64,000 nt of DNA from an uncultured Lachnospiraceae bacterium (GCA_910589265.1 CAJUTQ010000100.1:36005-100004), one strand, 5' to 3'. Counted from the stretch's first letter, positions 50,326 to 60,000 are shown. Numbers and translations: made by a program. The notes: generated from the sequence alone by a model not told the origin.

Positions 50326-50772
50326 CTACTTTTTATTGTTCTCTATAAGTTTTACTGCTAATTCCATAGCTCTCTCATATCCTTTCAGTCCTTCCCCTTT
50401 GATTTGTTCATCACATACTTCTCTTATAACCGATATTTTTCTGAAGTCTTCTCTTTCCATTATATTCGAAATATGTACTTCTATTTTCGGTATTTTCATG
50501 CAGGCAAGGGCATCTCTTATGGCATAGCTGTAATGGGTATACGCCCCTGGATTAATAATGATTCCATGAATTTTGTCAAAATACGCTTCCTGTATTTTGT
50601 CAATAATAGCGCCTTCATGATTGCTTTGATATACTTCTACAAGGATTCCCATTTCCTCTGCCTTTTTATGTATCTGTCTCAGCAAATATTCGTAATTTTC
50701 CATTCCATAAACTTCTTTTTCCCTTATTCCAAGAAAATTCAAGTTTGGTCCATTAATCACTAATAATTTCAT
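50326..50772 (-). CDS. aroQ: 3-dehydroquinate dehydratase, type II
   Basis: 148 residues, typical for the dodecameric type II enzyme: INGPNLNFLGIREKEVYG (catalytic Arg/Tyr loop), QSNHEGAIIDKI, INPGAYTHYSYAIRDAL, EVHISNI (catalytic His). It makes 3-dehydroshikimate in the shikimate pathway. Overlaps the aroK stop by 4 bp. Confidence 0.96.
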   Translation of the reverse strand: MKLLVINGPNLNFLGIREKEVYGMENYEYLLRQIHKKAEEMGILVEVYQSNHEGAIIDKIQEAYFDKIHGIIINPGAYTHYSYAIRDALACMKIPKIEVHISNIMEREDFRKISVIREVCDEQIKGEGLKGYERAMELAVKLIENNKK

Positions 50773-51272
50773 AAAATACCTACAATCTCCTCCACGATCT
50801 CTTTTATCGTTTTTCCATCTGTATCTACCAAAATATGGGCTGCCTTTTCATAAATTGGCTCCCTCTCCTTCATCAAATTCTCTACCTTTTCCTCTACTCT
50901 TTCTCCCTTTAGAAGAGGTCTTGACCTATCCCCTTTTAACCGCTTTATAATCGTATCCTTTCTCGCTCTTAAATAGATAACAGAACCTAAAGCGTCCATA
51001 AGCTTTTGATTCTCTTCTCTTATTGCCATACCTCCCCCAAGAGATATGACTCTTTTATCAACATGGTTTAACTCTTTTAAAAGAGTTGTTTCCATATTTC
51101 GAAAAGTCTCCTCCCCTTCTTGCAAAAAAATTTGAGAAATCTCCCTTCCCTCTTTCCTCTCAATCATTTCATCTGTATCAAGGAAGGAATAGGAAAGACG
51201 AAGAGCCAGCTCCTTTCCTATAGTACTTTTCCCTGCTCCCATAAATCCTATTAACAAAATAGTGTTATTCAC
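50769..51272 (-). CDS. aroK: Shikimate kinase
   Basis: 167 residues, GTG start inside the end of aroE (8-bp overlap). Walker A GFMGAGKSTIG (9-19), shikimate-binding DTDEMIER, the arginine in EGEETFRNMET, SLGGGMA and the LID region LKGDRSRPLLKG. It makes shikimate-3-phosphate. Part of a three-gene aro run. Confidence 0.95.
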   Translation of the reverse strand: MNNTILLIGFMGAGKSTIGKELALRLSYSFLDTDEMIERKEGREISQIFLQEGEETFRNMETTLLKELNHVDKRVISLGGGMAIREENQKLMDALGSVIYLRARKDTIIKRLKGDRSRPLLKGERVEEKVENLMKEREPIYEKAAHILVDTDGKTIKEIVEEIVGIL

Positions 51273-52116
51273 TTATGTTCAGCTCCCTTTTCAACTCTTC
51301 ATATAAAAGATAAATAATGTCTTCTGGCACCTTTCTATCATTCCAAAGTTCATAGGCAATAACTCCCTGATACAAGAGCATTTTTAAACCGTTAAAGGCT
51401 TTCCCGCCTCCTTCTTTTACCATTTCCATAAATTTGGTAGAAAAGGGACGGTAGATCAAGTCAATTCCTGTATGTATTTTTTTATAAAACTCTTCATCTT
51501 CCACTGGGGCCCTTCCCTCCTTTGGGAACATGCCAACTGGCGTTGTCTGAACTGCCAAATACTTTTTATAGGGAATTTTTTTTATTTCATCAAATCCCAT
51601 TGGAATAACTCCTTCCTTTGCCAGCTTTTGGGCTCCTTCCTTATGCCGATTGCACAAATAAATACCTTTGATTCCTTCCTTTAAGAGGAGGGAGACAACG
51701 GCCTTTGCCCCTCCCCCTGCTCCAATGACAATGGCTTCTTCCCCTTTAATGGCAATACCTTGGGATTCCATTGCCCGAAGAAGTCCTAAGGCGTCCGTAT
51801 TATATCCTTTATACCCATCTTTTATCCGCACTAATGTATTGACTGCTCCTATCTCTTTAGCCAAGACGTCTATCTCTTTAAGATATTCTATCACCTGATT
51901 TTTATAAGGAATGGTCACATTCATTCCAAAAACATTCAATGCATAGGCCCCCCTCACAGCCTCCTTTAATCTTTCTTGTTCTACTAGAAAGGGAACATAC
52001 ACTTCATTTATGGAAAGTTTTTCAGAAAGATAATTATGAATAAAGGGAGAAAGGGTGTGCTCTATGGGGTTCCCTATTAATCCTAAAAGCCTTGTCCTTC
52101 CATTTACATTTTTCAT
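51265..52116 (-). CDS. aroE: Shikimate dehydrogenase
   Basis: 283 residues. Substrate domain GLIGNPIEHTLSPFIHN and NVTIPYKNQ (catalytic Lys), AVNTLV and YNTDALG (catalytic Asp), then NADP-binding GAGGGAKAVVSLL and a final GLKMLLYQGVIAYELW. It reduces dehydroshikimate. It follows yqeG by 21 bp with a modest AAAGG site. aroE, aroK and aroQ together cover three consecutive shikimate-pathway activities. Confidence 0.95.
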   Translation of the reverse strand: MKNVNGRTRLLGLIGNPIEHTLSPFIHNYLSEKLSINEVYVPFLVEQERLKEAVRGAYALNVFGMNVTIPYKNQVIEYLKEIDVLAKEIGAVNTLVRIKDGYKGYNTDALGLLRAMESQGIAIKGEEAIVIGAGGGAKAVVSLLLKEGIKGIYLCNRHKEGAQKLAKEGVIPMGFDEIKKIPYKKYLAVQTTPVGMFPKEGRAPVEDEEFYKKIHTGIDLIYRPFSTKFMEMVKEGGGKAFNGLKMLLYQGVIAYELWNDRKVPEDIIYLLYEELKRELNISE

Positions 52117-52137
52117 AGCTTACTCATGCCTTTCATT

Positions 52138-52659
52138 CTACATTTTTTTCCTTTTTTTCATATAAGTCCATAAAATAGGCTTTTCCAATATTCTCTTTAA
52201 AACAATTTGTATTTCTTCCCTCTTATCCATAGGCCTTACTAAAATTGTATAAAGTCCTGCTTTCTTTCCTCCCCACACGTCTGTAAAAAGCTGATCTCCC
52301 ACAAACAATGTATGTTCTTTTCCACTCCCTAACATCTCCATACCCTTATTGTAATTTTTTACATTTGGCTTTCCCGCTTTGTATATATAAGGAGCTTTGA
52401 TTTCTTTATTAAACATAGCAACTCTAGCTTCCTTATTATTGGAGAGAAATAAAACCCCATACCCTATTTTCCTCAGCTTCTTAATAAGATTTTTTGCCCT
52501 TTTATCTGCCTTAGCGCCGTGGGGAACTAGGGTGTTATCAATGTCAAAAATGATCCCTCTGTAGCCTTCCTCATATTTTTTTTGGAAATCAATATGATAG
52601 GCAGACTCCTTATATTCATCTGGATAAAATATTTGAAACATTTCCTCATTCATCTCCAT
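52138..52659 (-). CDS. yqeG: YqeG-family HAD phosphatase
   Basis: 173 residues from the ATG at 52659, one base after the oppF stop (an ATG two codons in is also possible). HAD motifs: FDIDNTLVPHGAK (nucleophile Asp), LSNNKEARV and VGDQLFTDVWGGK. YqeG of the IIIA subfamily is a phosphatase (phosphatidylglycerophosphate phosphatase activity has been reported for relatives). In Firmicutes it often precedes aroE, as here. Confidence 0.9.
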   Translation of the reverse strand: MEMNEEMFQIFYPDEYKESAYHIDFQKKYEEGYRGIIFDIDNTLVPHGAKADKRAKNLIKKLRKIGYGVLFLSNNKEARVAMFNKEIKAPYIYKAGKPNVKNYNKGMEMLGSGKEHTLFVGDQLFTDVWGGKKAGLYTILVRPMDKREEIQIVLKRILEKPILWTYMKKRKKM

Positions 52660-52660
52660 T

Positions 52661-53377
52661 CTAGCTTCCAATGTCTGCAGCTTTTAGCAATGTCTTTGTA
52701 TAGTTATCTCTTGGGGTAAAATAGACTTGTTCTACATCGCCAGCTTCTACAATTTTTCCTTCCTTCATGACAAGAACATAATGGCATAAATGATAAACAA
52801 CTCTTAGATCATGGGATATAAAGAAAAAGGAAACCCCCATTTCCCTTTGAATTTTGAGAAATAAATCTAAAATTTGAGCCTGAACAGTAACGTCTAGGGC
52901 AGATACAGCCTCATCCGCAATGATCAGTTTTGAATCCAGCATAAGGGCAAGAGCAATGGCTACCCTCTGTCTTTGTCCGCCACTTAACATGTTTGGATAT
53001 CTCTCCAAAAAAGCAGGATCCAGTCCTACCCTTTCCATCATTTGTTCCGCTTTCTCTCTTCGTTCCCCTTTGTTTAGTTTTTTTTGAATTTTTAGAGGTT
53101 CCTCTAAAATCCATCCTATTTTTTTTGCAGGGTTTAGTGAACTGTAAGGATCTTGAAATACCATCTGAGGCATAGAGGAATAATGGACTACCTCCCCTTC
53201 TTGTATTGGAACCATGCCAAGGATGGCTTTTGCCAAGGTAGATTTCCCACATCCACTCTCTCCTACCAATCCCACAGTCTCTCCTTCCTTTACTTGAAAA
53301 GAAACATGGTTTAATACTTCTTTGCCTTCCTCATAAGAAACTCTTAAATCTTTCACTTTTAAAATATGTTTATCCAA
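52661..53377 (-). CDS. oppF: Oligopeptide-type ABC transporter ATPase (OppF-like)
   Basis: 238 residues: Walker A GESGCGKST, Q-loop QMVFQDPYSSLNP, signature LSGGQRQRVAIALAL, Walker B LIIADEAVSALD, His-loop SHDL. Shorter than classical OppF (about 310), lacking most of the C-terminal oligopeptide-transporter domain. Pairs with the OppD-like ATPase, whose gene overlaps by 8 bp. Confidence 0.9.
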   Translation of the reverse strand: MDKHILKVKDLRVSYEEGKEVLNHVSFQVKEGETVGLVGESGCGKSTLAKAILGMVPIQEGEVVHYSSMPQMVFQDPYSSLNPAKKIGWILEEPLKIQKKLNKGERREKAEQMMERVGLDPAFLERYPNMLSGGQRQRVAIALALMLDSKLIIADEAVSALDVTVQAQILDLFLKIQREMGVSFFFISHDLRVVYHLCHYVLVMKEGKIVEAGDVEQVYFTPRDNYTKTLLKAADIGS

Positions 53378-54176
53378 GTTCCTCTTCTCCTTTTTTTCTC
53401 TCTACTTTTGGGATAGAGGCGATGAGCTTTTTTGTATATTCATGGGAAGGAGCAGTAAACACCTCTCTAGCTAAACCTTTTTCTACAATCATTCCCTTAT
53501 GCATGACAATCACCCTCTCGCAAAGCTTTTGCACGAGATCTAAATCATGGGAAATAAAAAGAATTCCCGTTTTCTTTTCTATGTTTCTTTTTTCTAATAA
53601 TTGTAAAATTTGAGCTTGGACTGTGACATCCAAAGCAGTCGTCGGCTCATCCGCAATCATGAGCTTTGGGTTACAAATGAGGGCTGCCCCTATCATGACT
53701 CTCTGCCTCATGCCCCCAGACAGCTCATGGGGATATTGATGGTAAACTTTTTTGGCATCCAAAAGGCCTACTTCCATAAGCTGGGCAATGGCTTTTTCAT
53801 ACCTTTCTTTTTTTGTGTATTTTCCATGAATTCTCAAGCTTTCTTCCATCTGCCATCCAATTTTTTTTACTGGATTAAGGGATGTCATTGGCTCTTGAAA
53901 AATCATTCCCATTTCTTTCCCTCGATACTGACAAAGCTCTTTATTATTAAAGGATAAAATATCCTTTCCCTCCCATAAAATCTCTCCTTTCTTTTTCACA
54001 TCCTTTCTCATTAAAAGACCTGCAATAGCAAGGGCTGTCATTGTTTTCCCAGAACCAGATTCTCCTACGATTCCTACCCGTTCTCCCTCTTTCATATCAA
54101 AGGACAGATCTTTTACTGCTGTTTCTGGCTTTCCCCTATCTTGAAAAGTAATATTTAATTCTTTTACTTTTAACAT
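53370..54176 (-). CDS. oppD: Oligopeptide-type ABC transporter ATPase (OppD-like)
   Basis: 268 residues: Walker A GESGSGKT, MIFQEPMTSLNPVKKIG, signature LSGGMRQRV, Walker B LMIADEPTTALD, His-loop SHDLDL. Also shortened at the C-terminus. Starts right after the oppC stop. Together with OppF it powers import through OppBC. Confidence 0.9.
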   Translation of the reverse strand: MLKVKELNITFQDRGKPETAVKDLSFDMKEGERVGIVGESGSGKTMTALAIAGLLMRKDVKKKGEILWEGKDILSFNNKELCQYRGKEMGMIFQEPMTSLNPVKKIGWQMEESLRIHGKYTKKERYEKAIAQLMEVGLLDAKKVYHQYPHELSGGMRQRVMIGAALICNPKLMIADEPTTALDVTVQAQILQLLEKRNIEKKTGILFISHDLDLVQKLCERVIVMHKGMIVEKGLAREVFTAPSHEYTKKLIASIPKVERKKGEEELG

Positions 54177-54974
54177 TTATGCCTTCCTTTCCAGCCCATT
54201 TCCAAGGAGGCTGAAACCTAAAACGAGAAGCACAACGACCATTCCTGGAAAAAAAGCGTAAGAAGGTGTAGAAAATAAATAAGCCTGAGCCTCTGATAAC
54301 ATTTTTCCAAGACTGGCGTCTGGAGGCTGCACTCCAATACCAAGGAAGCTCATGCTTGCCTCGGCAATAACTGCGTTATTAAATCCAATGGTCACTGCTG
54401 ATAAAAGAACAGGGATGGTATTTGGAAAAATATGAAAAATAATAATGCGAAAGGGCCCAGCTCCCATTAGTTTAGCACTTTTTACATAATCCATATTCCT
54501 GCATCGAAGAAACTCTCCCCTGGCAATTCTTGCAAAACCTGGAATAAAAACAATGCCCAAGGCCATAATCACATTGGACATCCCTGGACCTATTAAACTA
54601 ATCACTACAAGAGCTAAGAGGAAATTAGGAAAGGCGGCTACTGCATCATTTATTCTCATTAAAATCTCATCCAGCCACCCTCCAAAATATCCTGTTATGG
54701 CTCCTAGCGCTGTTCCTATCCCTCCGCCTATCATAACCGTAAAAAAGGCGACCAAAAATGTAGTTCTCGTTCCCTGTAATATACGGCTGTAAATATCTCT
54801 GCCAAAATTATCACATCCCATCCAATGTGTTAAGGATATTCCTGCAAACTTATTCCCATTGTCCATTTGATTGGGATCATAGGGCATATAAAAAAAACTA
54901 GAGAATACAAAACAAAATAAAACGAGTAAAATACTTATTCCCAGAAGAAAGCTTCTTTTTTTCTCCTTCTTCAT
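54177..54974 (-). CDS. oppC: ABC transporter permease (OppC-like)
   Basis: 265 residues. One N-terminal helix, the GCDNFGRDIYSRILQGTRTTF segment that marks DppC/OppC/NikC permeases, then five helices with the EAA loop GAGPFRIIIFHIFPN. It overlaps oppB by 4 bp. Confidence 0.92.
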   Translation of the reverse strand: MKKEKKRSFLLGISILLVLFCFVFSSFFYMPYDPNQMDNGNKFAGISLTHWMGCDNFGRDIYSRILQGTRTTFLVAFFTVMIGGGIGTALGAITGYFGGWLDEILMRINDAVAAFPNFLLALVVISLIGPGMSNVIMALGIVFIPGFARIARGEFLRCRNMDYVKSAKLMGAGPFRIIIFHIFPNTIPVLLSAVTIGFNNAVIAEASMSFLGIGVQPPDASLGKMLSEAQAYLFSTPSYAFFPGMVVVLLVLGFSLLGNGLERKA

Positions 54975-55915
54975 ATTTTCTTCCCTCCCGTTCGAGGATC
55001 GAGTTTTTGGTAAAGAATATCTGCCAGAAAGTTTAGCAAAACGACAAGAAATGCCATGAGCACTACAATTGCCTGCACAACTGGGTAATCCCTGTTTGAT
55101 ATGGAAGCAATAAGCATTCTTCCAATTCCTGGTATGCTAAAGACCTGTTCTATAATCATACTCCCTGCCACTATATCTGCTAAAGCCATAGCAAGAAAAG
55201 TGATAACAGGAATCATGGCATTTTTCAGTATATGGTAATACAATACTTGTCCCTGGCTGTTGCCCCTGCTAAGAGCTGTTCTTACATAATCTTGATTCAT
55301 CTCTTTTAAAATAGAATCTTGGAGAAATTTTATAGTCATGGCCGCCTTAGGAAGGGCAATGGCCATGGCAGGAACAAGCAAATAGAGAAAGAAACTTATC
55401 ACATCTTGTTCATACGATACAAAACCTCCCGGACGAAAAACACGAAGTACAACACCAAAAAAATAAGTGAGAAGAATTCCGCCAAAGAAGGGAGGAACAG
55501 CCATAATTATCTGGTTTACTATTCCAATACACTTGTTTAAAAGCCCTCCCTTTTTTATCCCAAAAATGCCAATGGGAATAGACAGCAATAGAATAAAAAC
55601 AAAGGAAAGTCCTGTTAATGTTAAAGTAATCATCAATTTTCCTTTTAACATTTCTGATACAGACATTTGATAACTGTACGAAGTCCCCATATCTCCTCTC
55701 ACAAACTGCAAAAGCCACCTTCCAAACTGAAGGATAATTGGATCGTTGAGTCCCATTTTTTCTCTAAGGGCTTCCACTCTCTCAGGGGTAGCCTCTGTCC
55801 CAAGAAGAGACAGGGCAGGATCCCCTGGTATCATTTGAAAGGCTAAAAAGGCCAGCATAGAAATAGCAAGAAGAGTCAGCAAAAAGATAACCAGCTTTTT
55901 TAACAGCCATTTCAT
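54971..55915 (-). CDS. oppB: ABC transporter permease (OppB-like)
   Basis: 314 residues, six helices. N-terminal MIPGDPALSLLG and LREKMGLNDPIILQFGRWL are typical of OppB/DppB/NikB. The EAA loop region reads TALSRGNSQGQVLYYHILKN and the end is NFLADILYQKLDPR. It lies 7 bp after the binding-protein gene. Confidence 0.93.
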   Translation of the reverse strand: MKWLLKKLVIFLLTLLAISMLAFLAFQMIPGDPALSLLGTEATPERVEALREKMGLNDPIILQFGRWLLQFVRGDMGTSYSYQMSVSEMLKGKLMITLTLTGLSFVFILLLSIPIGIFGIKKGGLLNKCIGIVNQIIMAVPPFFGGILLTYFFGVVLRVFRPGGFVSYEQDVISFFLYLLVPAMAIALPKAAMTIKFLQDSILKEMNQDYVRTALSRGNSQGQVLYYHILKNAMIPVITFLAMALADIVAGSMIIEQVFSIPGIGRMLIASISNRDYPVVQAIVVLMAFLVVLLNFLADILYQKLDPRTGGKKI

Positions 55916-55922
55916 TTTCTAG

Positions 55923-57437
55923 CTACTCCTCCCCATCTTTTTCATAAATGAGGGACATGTCTTGTACATAAAGAGGATAAAAGGCATATCCACCCAAATT
56001 TTGATGGACGGCCACAAGCTGAGCCGTATCTTGAATATAAATATTGGCTGCATCCTCTGTTAATATTTTTTCCATCTTTTTATATATTTCCACCTGTTGT
56101 TCATCATCAGTACAAGCTCTTGCCTCTTTGAATAAAGCATCATATTCTTCATTGGAGTAATGTATAAAATTTCCATCCCCTTCTGTTGTAAATCGTTCCA
56201 GCAATGCTCTTGCTGTAAGGGAAGAAGCATCCACCCCTATGACCGTTGCGTCAAAATTTCCTCCTGCATATACATCACTCAGCCAGCTATCCCATTCAAT
56301 GAGTTGGATTTCTCCTGTAATACCTATCCTCTTTAGCTGTTCTATAAGTACTTGTGCAGTTTCTACATGGTAGCGGTAATTGGAAGGTACTGTAATGGTA
56401 AAGGAAAAGCCGTCCTCATAACCAGCTTCTTTTAGCAGAGCTTTTGCCTTTTCTATATCTGTCGGATAATAATCCCCTAATTCTTCGATAAAATACTTTT
56501 GAAACGTAGGAAACATACTGCTGCCAATAATCGTTCCCTTCCCTTTTGCTGTCAGCTCTAACAGCTCCTTTTTATCTACGGCGTAACACATTGCCTGTCG
56601 AACCATTTTATTGTCAAAAGGCGCTCTATCATGGTTTAAATAAAGGGCTTGCACTAAATTTGAGGTCCCTTCTTCAATATAAAATTGATCGGACAGCTCT
56701 TCTGCCTGGGGTGCAGTAATTCTTGGGTACAAATCCATGGCCCCACTTTCCAGCTCCAAGACAACTGTATCTGGATTTGCTACAATTTTAAAGGTTACCT
56801 TTTCTATTTTTGCTTTTTCCCCCCAGTAGCCATCGTATCTTTCCATAATAATGTTTTCTTGAGGCGAACGGGATACATAGGTAAAAGGTCCTGTTCCTAT
56901 TGGGTTTGTGTCTATGTCTTCCTGTCCTTTTGGTACAATAGCTGTCGTCATATAAGCCAAAAATTCTGTATCTGGCTCCTTTAAGTAGATCTCCACAGTG
57001 TGTTCATCCACTGCTTTGACTCCCTCTAAAATAGAATACGCCGATACCAATGGTCCACCATTTTCTGTATCAGCGCACTTTTCAATAGAATAGATAACGT
57101 CCTCAACGGTAACAGGATTTCCATTGTGGAAAGTAATACCTTCTCTTAGAGAGAATATATATGTTTTTCCATCTTCTGAAATATGATATTCCTTTGCTAC
57201 AGCTGGAACTAAATTTCCTTCTTGATCAGGCTTTACTAAGCCCTCAAATACATTAAACAATACCTCTTTCGTTCCTGCCGCAACTGCTTTGTGTGGGTCA
57301 AGACTGTCTTCAAGATCTTGGGGTATTCCAACAACAATCCCTGAAGAACCACCCGCCTTATCGCCTGAGCATCCACTCAGTGCAATGGTTAGTGTCGTTA
57401 ACACAGACACTAAAAGGATGTTTCCTTTTTTTCTCAT
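55923..57437 (-). CDS. oppA: Family-5 extracellular solute-binding lipoprotein
   Basis: 504 residues. Signal peptide with lipobox ALSGC (cysteine about 23), then the SBP_bac_5 fold: YIFSLREGITFHNGNPVTVEDV, IGTGPFTY, and LYLNHDRAPFDNKMVRQAMCYAVDK. It captures the substrate at the outer membrane face and hands it to OppBC. Peptides, nickel and glutathione are all possible for this family, so the opp names are by class. First gene of a run through aroQ. Confidence 0.93.
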   Translation of the reverse strand: MRKKGNILLVSVLTTLTIALSGCSGDKAGGSSGIVVGIPQDLEDSLDPHKAVAAGTKEVLFNVFEGLVKPDQEGNLVPAVAKEYHISEDGKTYIFSLREGITFHNGNPVTVEDVIYSIEKCADTENGGPLVSAYSILEGVKAVDEHTVEIYLKEPDTEFLAYMTTAIVPKGQEDIDTNPIGTGPFTYVSRSPQENIIMERYDGYWGEKAKIEKVTFKIVANPDTVVLELESGAMDLYPRITAPQAEELSDQFYIEEGTSNLVQALYLNHDRAPFDNKMVRQAMCYAVDKKELLELTAKGKGTIIGSSMFPTFQKYFIEELGDYYPTDIEKAKALLKEAGYEDGFSFTITVPSNYRYHVETAQVLIEQLKRIGITGEIQLIEWDSWLSDVYAGGNFDATVIGVDASSLTARALLERFTTEGDGNFIHYSNEEYDALFKEARACTDDEQQVEIYKKMEKILTEDAANIYIQDTAQLVAVHQNLGGYAFYPLYVQDMSLIYEKDGEE

Positions 57438-57482
57438 GTGTTATCTCCTCTTCTTTTTTTATTTAATTTTTATTGCGGATTA

Positions 57483-57511
57483 ATTGTAGCCTATTTTTCC
57501 ATAAAAAGCAA
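57483..57511 (-). promoter_or_regulatory. Promoter of the opp-yqeG-aro run
   Basis: TTGCTT (57511-57506), 17 bp, TACAAT (57488-57483) on the minus strand, about 40 bp before the oppA start with AGAGGAG between. Confidence 0.7.
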
Positions 57512-57625
57512 GGGATTTCATTGCTATTGTACCATTTCTTTTCTTTTTCTTTTGTTCTTTTTTGTCAAATCCTAGGAACAAAACATCTCTTTTCTTCATA
57601 ACATATATCAAATTCCTTTTTAGGG

Positions 57626-58525
57626 ATGATGAGTATGTATATTTTATTTTCTATCTTTCTTGTTATTGCAGTATTCTTTGTTATAATCAATCATTTTCGA
57701 AAAAAGAAGATCCTTTGTAAAATAACAGAAATGTGTCAAAAGGAAAAATGCCATCTTTTAAATACTCTCATAGAACCTTTTGGCTTTTGCTGCTGCTGCA
57801 AGGAAGATATCTTTACTTCTTCTTTTGATGCATGGCAAAGGGAATTTGGTTACTCTGCCTTATATGACAAAAACGCCCCCTTTTTTAACCTTATTTTTGA
57901 CTGTGAACCTGTTTATTTTCATTATAGGGGCAAAACATGGCTCATCCAATGGTGGAAGGGACAATATGGCATTAATACAGGAGGAGAAATTGGTATTTAC
58001 TGTTCTGACAGCCTTTTGTCTCCTGATCAGCTTCCCTATCATTTTTTTCATAGCGTCTCTAATGAAGAAATTCTTGATTTTTCTATTGAACTTTATCGAT
58101 TTGGAGAACCTTTTTCCTGTATTTGTGGGAGACATTGGTGGCTTACAGTGTTTTCCATGGGAATTTTTACAAAACCATCGGATCTATCCATGGAAATATC
58201 CATCACTTTTCCAAACTATGAGATGAGAGATGCCTTCCTTGCTTCCTTTTTCAAGCTTGGATATGAGCCTGGGGATGTTTGTCTATGCCGCACAAATGTA
58301 TCCTTCCTATTTTGCTCCCCCCATAAAAAGAACAAAGGATTTTTTCAAAAATTATGGGTGCCTATTGCCCAATGGAAAAACCGAATGTTATGCTCACTTT
58401 ACCAGTGGATAACCAAACCCTTTGTATGTTCCTATGACCGTCTCCTATACCTTTATTTTTATCTGCCTCCTGCTTTTAAACGCCTCATCTCCATTCGTAA
58501 GTATAAAGGAAAAAGGAGGAAGTAA
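57626..58525 (+). CDS. DUF4474 protein with N-terminal membrane helix
   Basis: 299 residues. A membrane helix (about 4-24) precedes a DUF4474 domain recognised by FDAWQREFGYSALYDKNAPF, YFHYRGKTWLIQWWKGQYG and NTGGEIGIY. A CCCC run sits at residues 54-57. The C-terminal 70 residues are basic and aromatic. The AGGG site fits the ATG at 57635 better than the ones at 57626 or 57629. The stop and the next start share one base, so the protein is coupled to the metallophosphoesterase. Function unknown. Confidence 0.82.
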   Translation: MMSMYILFSIFLVIAVFFVIINHFRKKKILCKITEMCQKEKCHLLNTLIEPFGFCCCCKEDIFTSSFDAWQREFGYSALYDKNAPFFNLIFDCEPVYFHYRGKTWLIQWWKGQYGINTGGEIGIYCSDSLLSPDQLPYHFFHSVSNEEILDFSIELYRFGEPFSCICGRHWWLTVFSMGIFTKPSDLSMEISITFPNYEMRDAFLASFFKLGYEPGDVCLCRTNVSFLFCSPHKKNKGFFQKLWVPIAQWKNRMLCSLYQWITKPFVCSYDRLLYLYFYLPPAFKRLISIRKYKGKRRK

Positions 58526-59349
58526 TGATGGGATATGCTTCCAGGTTAGATAAGGCTTTTGAAAAAGCCCCTGTCCTTCCCCTTACAAGGCATACCAAAT
58601 ATATACTTATGAGCGACTGCCACAGGGGAGTAGGAAATACTAATGATAATTTTTTAAAAAATCAGCATTTATATATGGCTGCCATGCAGCACTATTATAG
58701 AAATAACTATATCTATATAGAACTAGGGGATGGGGATGAACTATGGGAAAACCGAAGCCTTAAACAAATTGCTGATTCCCACCATCCTATTTTTGATCTT
58801 TTAGAATCTTTTCATATGGCTCATCGGCTCTACCTCCTCTATGGAAATCATGATATGGTAAAAAAGAAGTTATCCTCTGTTTTCCTCTCTGGTCTTATTT
58901 TGCAAGATACAAAAACAGGAAATACCATCTATTTAACCCATGGTCATCAAGGAGATTTGCTAAATTCCACGTTCTGGAAATTTTCCCGCTTCCTTGTCCG
59001 TTATTTATGGAAACCTGCAGAACGCTTTGGCGTCTTAGATCCTACAAGCGCTGCCAAAAACTATCATAGAAAAAATAATGTGGAAAAACGTTTGTCAAAA
59101 TGGGCTGAGGATCATCATCGACTCCTTATTACAGGACATACCCACCGGCCAAGACTCGGCGAAGAAAGCCTTCGCTATTGTAATACAGGTAGCTGCGTCC
59201 ACCCAAGCGGCATTACGGCTATTGAAATTACAAACCGCTGCCTCTCCCTTGTGAAATGGAATCTTGCTGTTAGAGAAAACAAAAATCTCTATGTTTTACG
59301 GGAAGTCCTTTCTGGCCCTGTCTGTCTGGATAACTTTTATACCCTTTGA
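58525..59349 (+). CDS. Calcineurin-like metallophosphoesterase
   Basis: 274 residues. Metal-site motifs: SDCHRG (Asp, His), ELGDGDELWE, YGNHDMV, THGHQGD and TGHTHRP, all in the standard order. GGAGG lies before the ATG, which overlaps the preceding DUF4474 stop. No signal peptide. The substrate cannot be told; relatives include phosphodiesterases and nucleotide or lipid phosphatases. The pairing with DUF4474 may define it. Confidence 0.9.
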   Translation: MMGYASRLDKAFEKAPVLPLTRHTKYILMSDCHRGVGNTNDNFLKNQHLYMAAMQHYYRNNYIYIELGDGDELWENRSLKQIADSHHPIFDLLESFHMAHRLYLLYGNHDMVKKKLSSVFLSGLILQDTKTGNTIYLTHGHQGDLLNSTFWKFSRFLVRYLWKPAERFGVLDPTSAAKNYHRKNNVEKRLSKWAEDHHRLLITGHTHRPRLGEESLRYCNTGSCVHPSGITAIEITNRCLSLVKWNLAVRENKNLYVLREVLSGPVCLDNFYTL

Positions 59350-59415
59350 AAAAAGGGATATCCCAAAAAGTTGATTTCTTATCTCCTATAGAGGGGAATC
59401 TATATGTTTTTGCAT

Positions 59416-59464
59416 AAAAAAGGAGGGAATCCCAAACGTCTTATCCCAACTTATGGGATCCCCT
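59416..59464 (-). terminator. Intrinsic terminator after nrdR
   Basis: On the minus strand AGGGGATCCCA pairs with TGGGATTCCCT (59464-59454 with 59434-59424) including one G-U pair, then CCTTTTTT. It starts two bases after the nrdR stop. Confidence 0.8.
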
Positions 59465-59465
59465 C

Positions 59466-59930
59466 TCACTCCTCCAGCTCATGCCCAAGTACCTTTTTAA
59501 GTTCATCCATAAATGTATTAATATCTTTAAATTCTCTGTAAACGGAGGCAAATCTCACATAGGCCACTGCTTCTAGTCCTTTTAACTTATCCATGACTAA
59601 CTCTCCAATGACAGCGCTTTTGATTTCTTTTTCCTCCATATTGAAAATAGCATTCTCCACTTCATCAATCAATTGATTAATTTGAGAAGCAGATATAGGC
59701 CGCTTATGACATGCCCTTAATACACCTGCTTCTATTTTCGAGCGATCATAAGCCTCTCTATTTTTATCTTTTTTCATAACAATAAGAGGAATTGTTTCCA
59801 TTTTTTCATAAGTGGTGAATCTCTTGTCACATCCATCACAAGCTCTGCGTCTTCGAATGGAATTATTTTCATCCGCAGGTCTTGAGTCAATTACTCTCGT
59901 ATTATCATGTCCGCAAAATGGGCATTTCAT
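59466..59930 (-). CDS. nrdR: Transcriptional repressor NrdR
   Basis: 154 residues, standard length. Zinc ribbon CPFCGHDNTRVIDSR and RRRRACDGCDKRFTTYE, then an ATP-cone domain (VMKKDKNREAYDRSKIEAGVLRAC). NrdR senses ATP/dATP and represses ribonucleotide reductase genes; no nrd gene is in this window. The gene has a consensus promoter overlapping the end of ymxH. Confidence 0.97.
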   Translation of the reverse strand: MKCPFCGHDNTRVIDSRPADENNSIRRRRACDGCDKRFTTYEKMETIPLIVMKKDKNREAYDRSKIEAGVLRACHKRPISASQINQLIDEVENAIFNMEEKEIKSAVIGELVMDKLKGLEAVAYVRFASVYREFKDINTFMDELKKVLGHELEE

Positions 59931-60000
59931 CTTTTCTTCCTCTCTGTTTATTGATTTTTTCTTTGTCTATACTAAGTTACATATTGTAATTTATTGTCTT

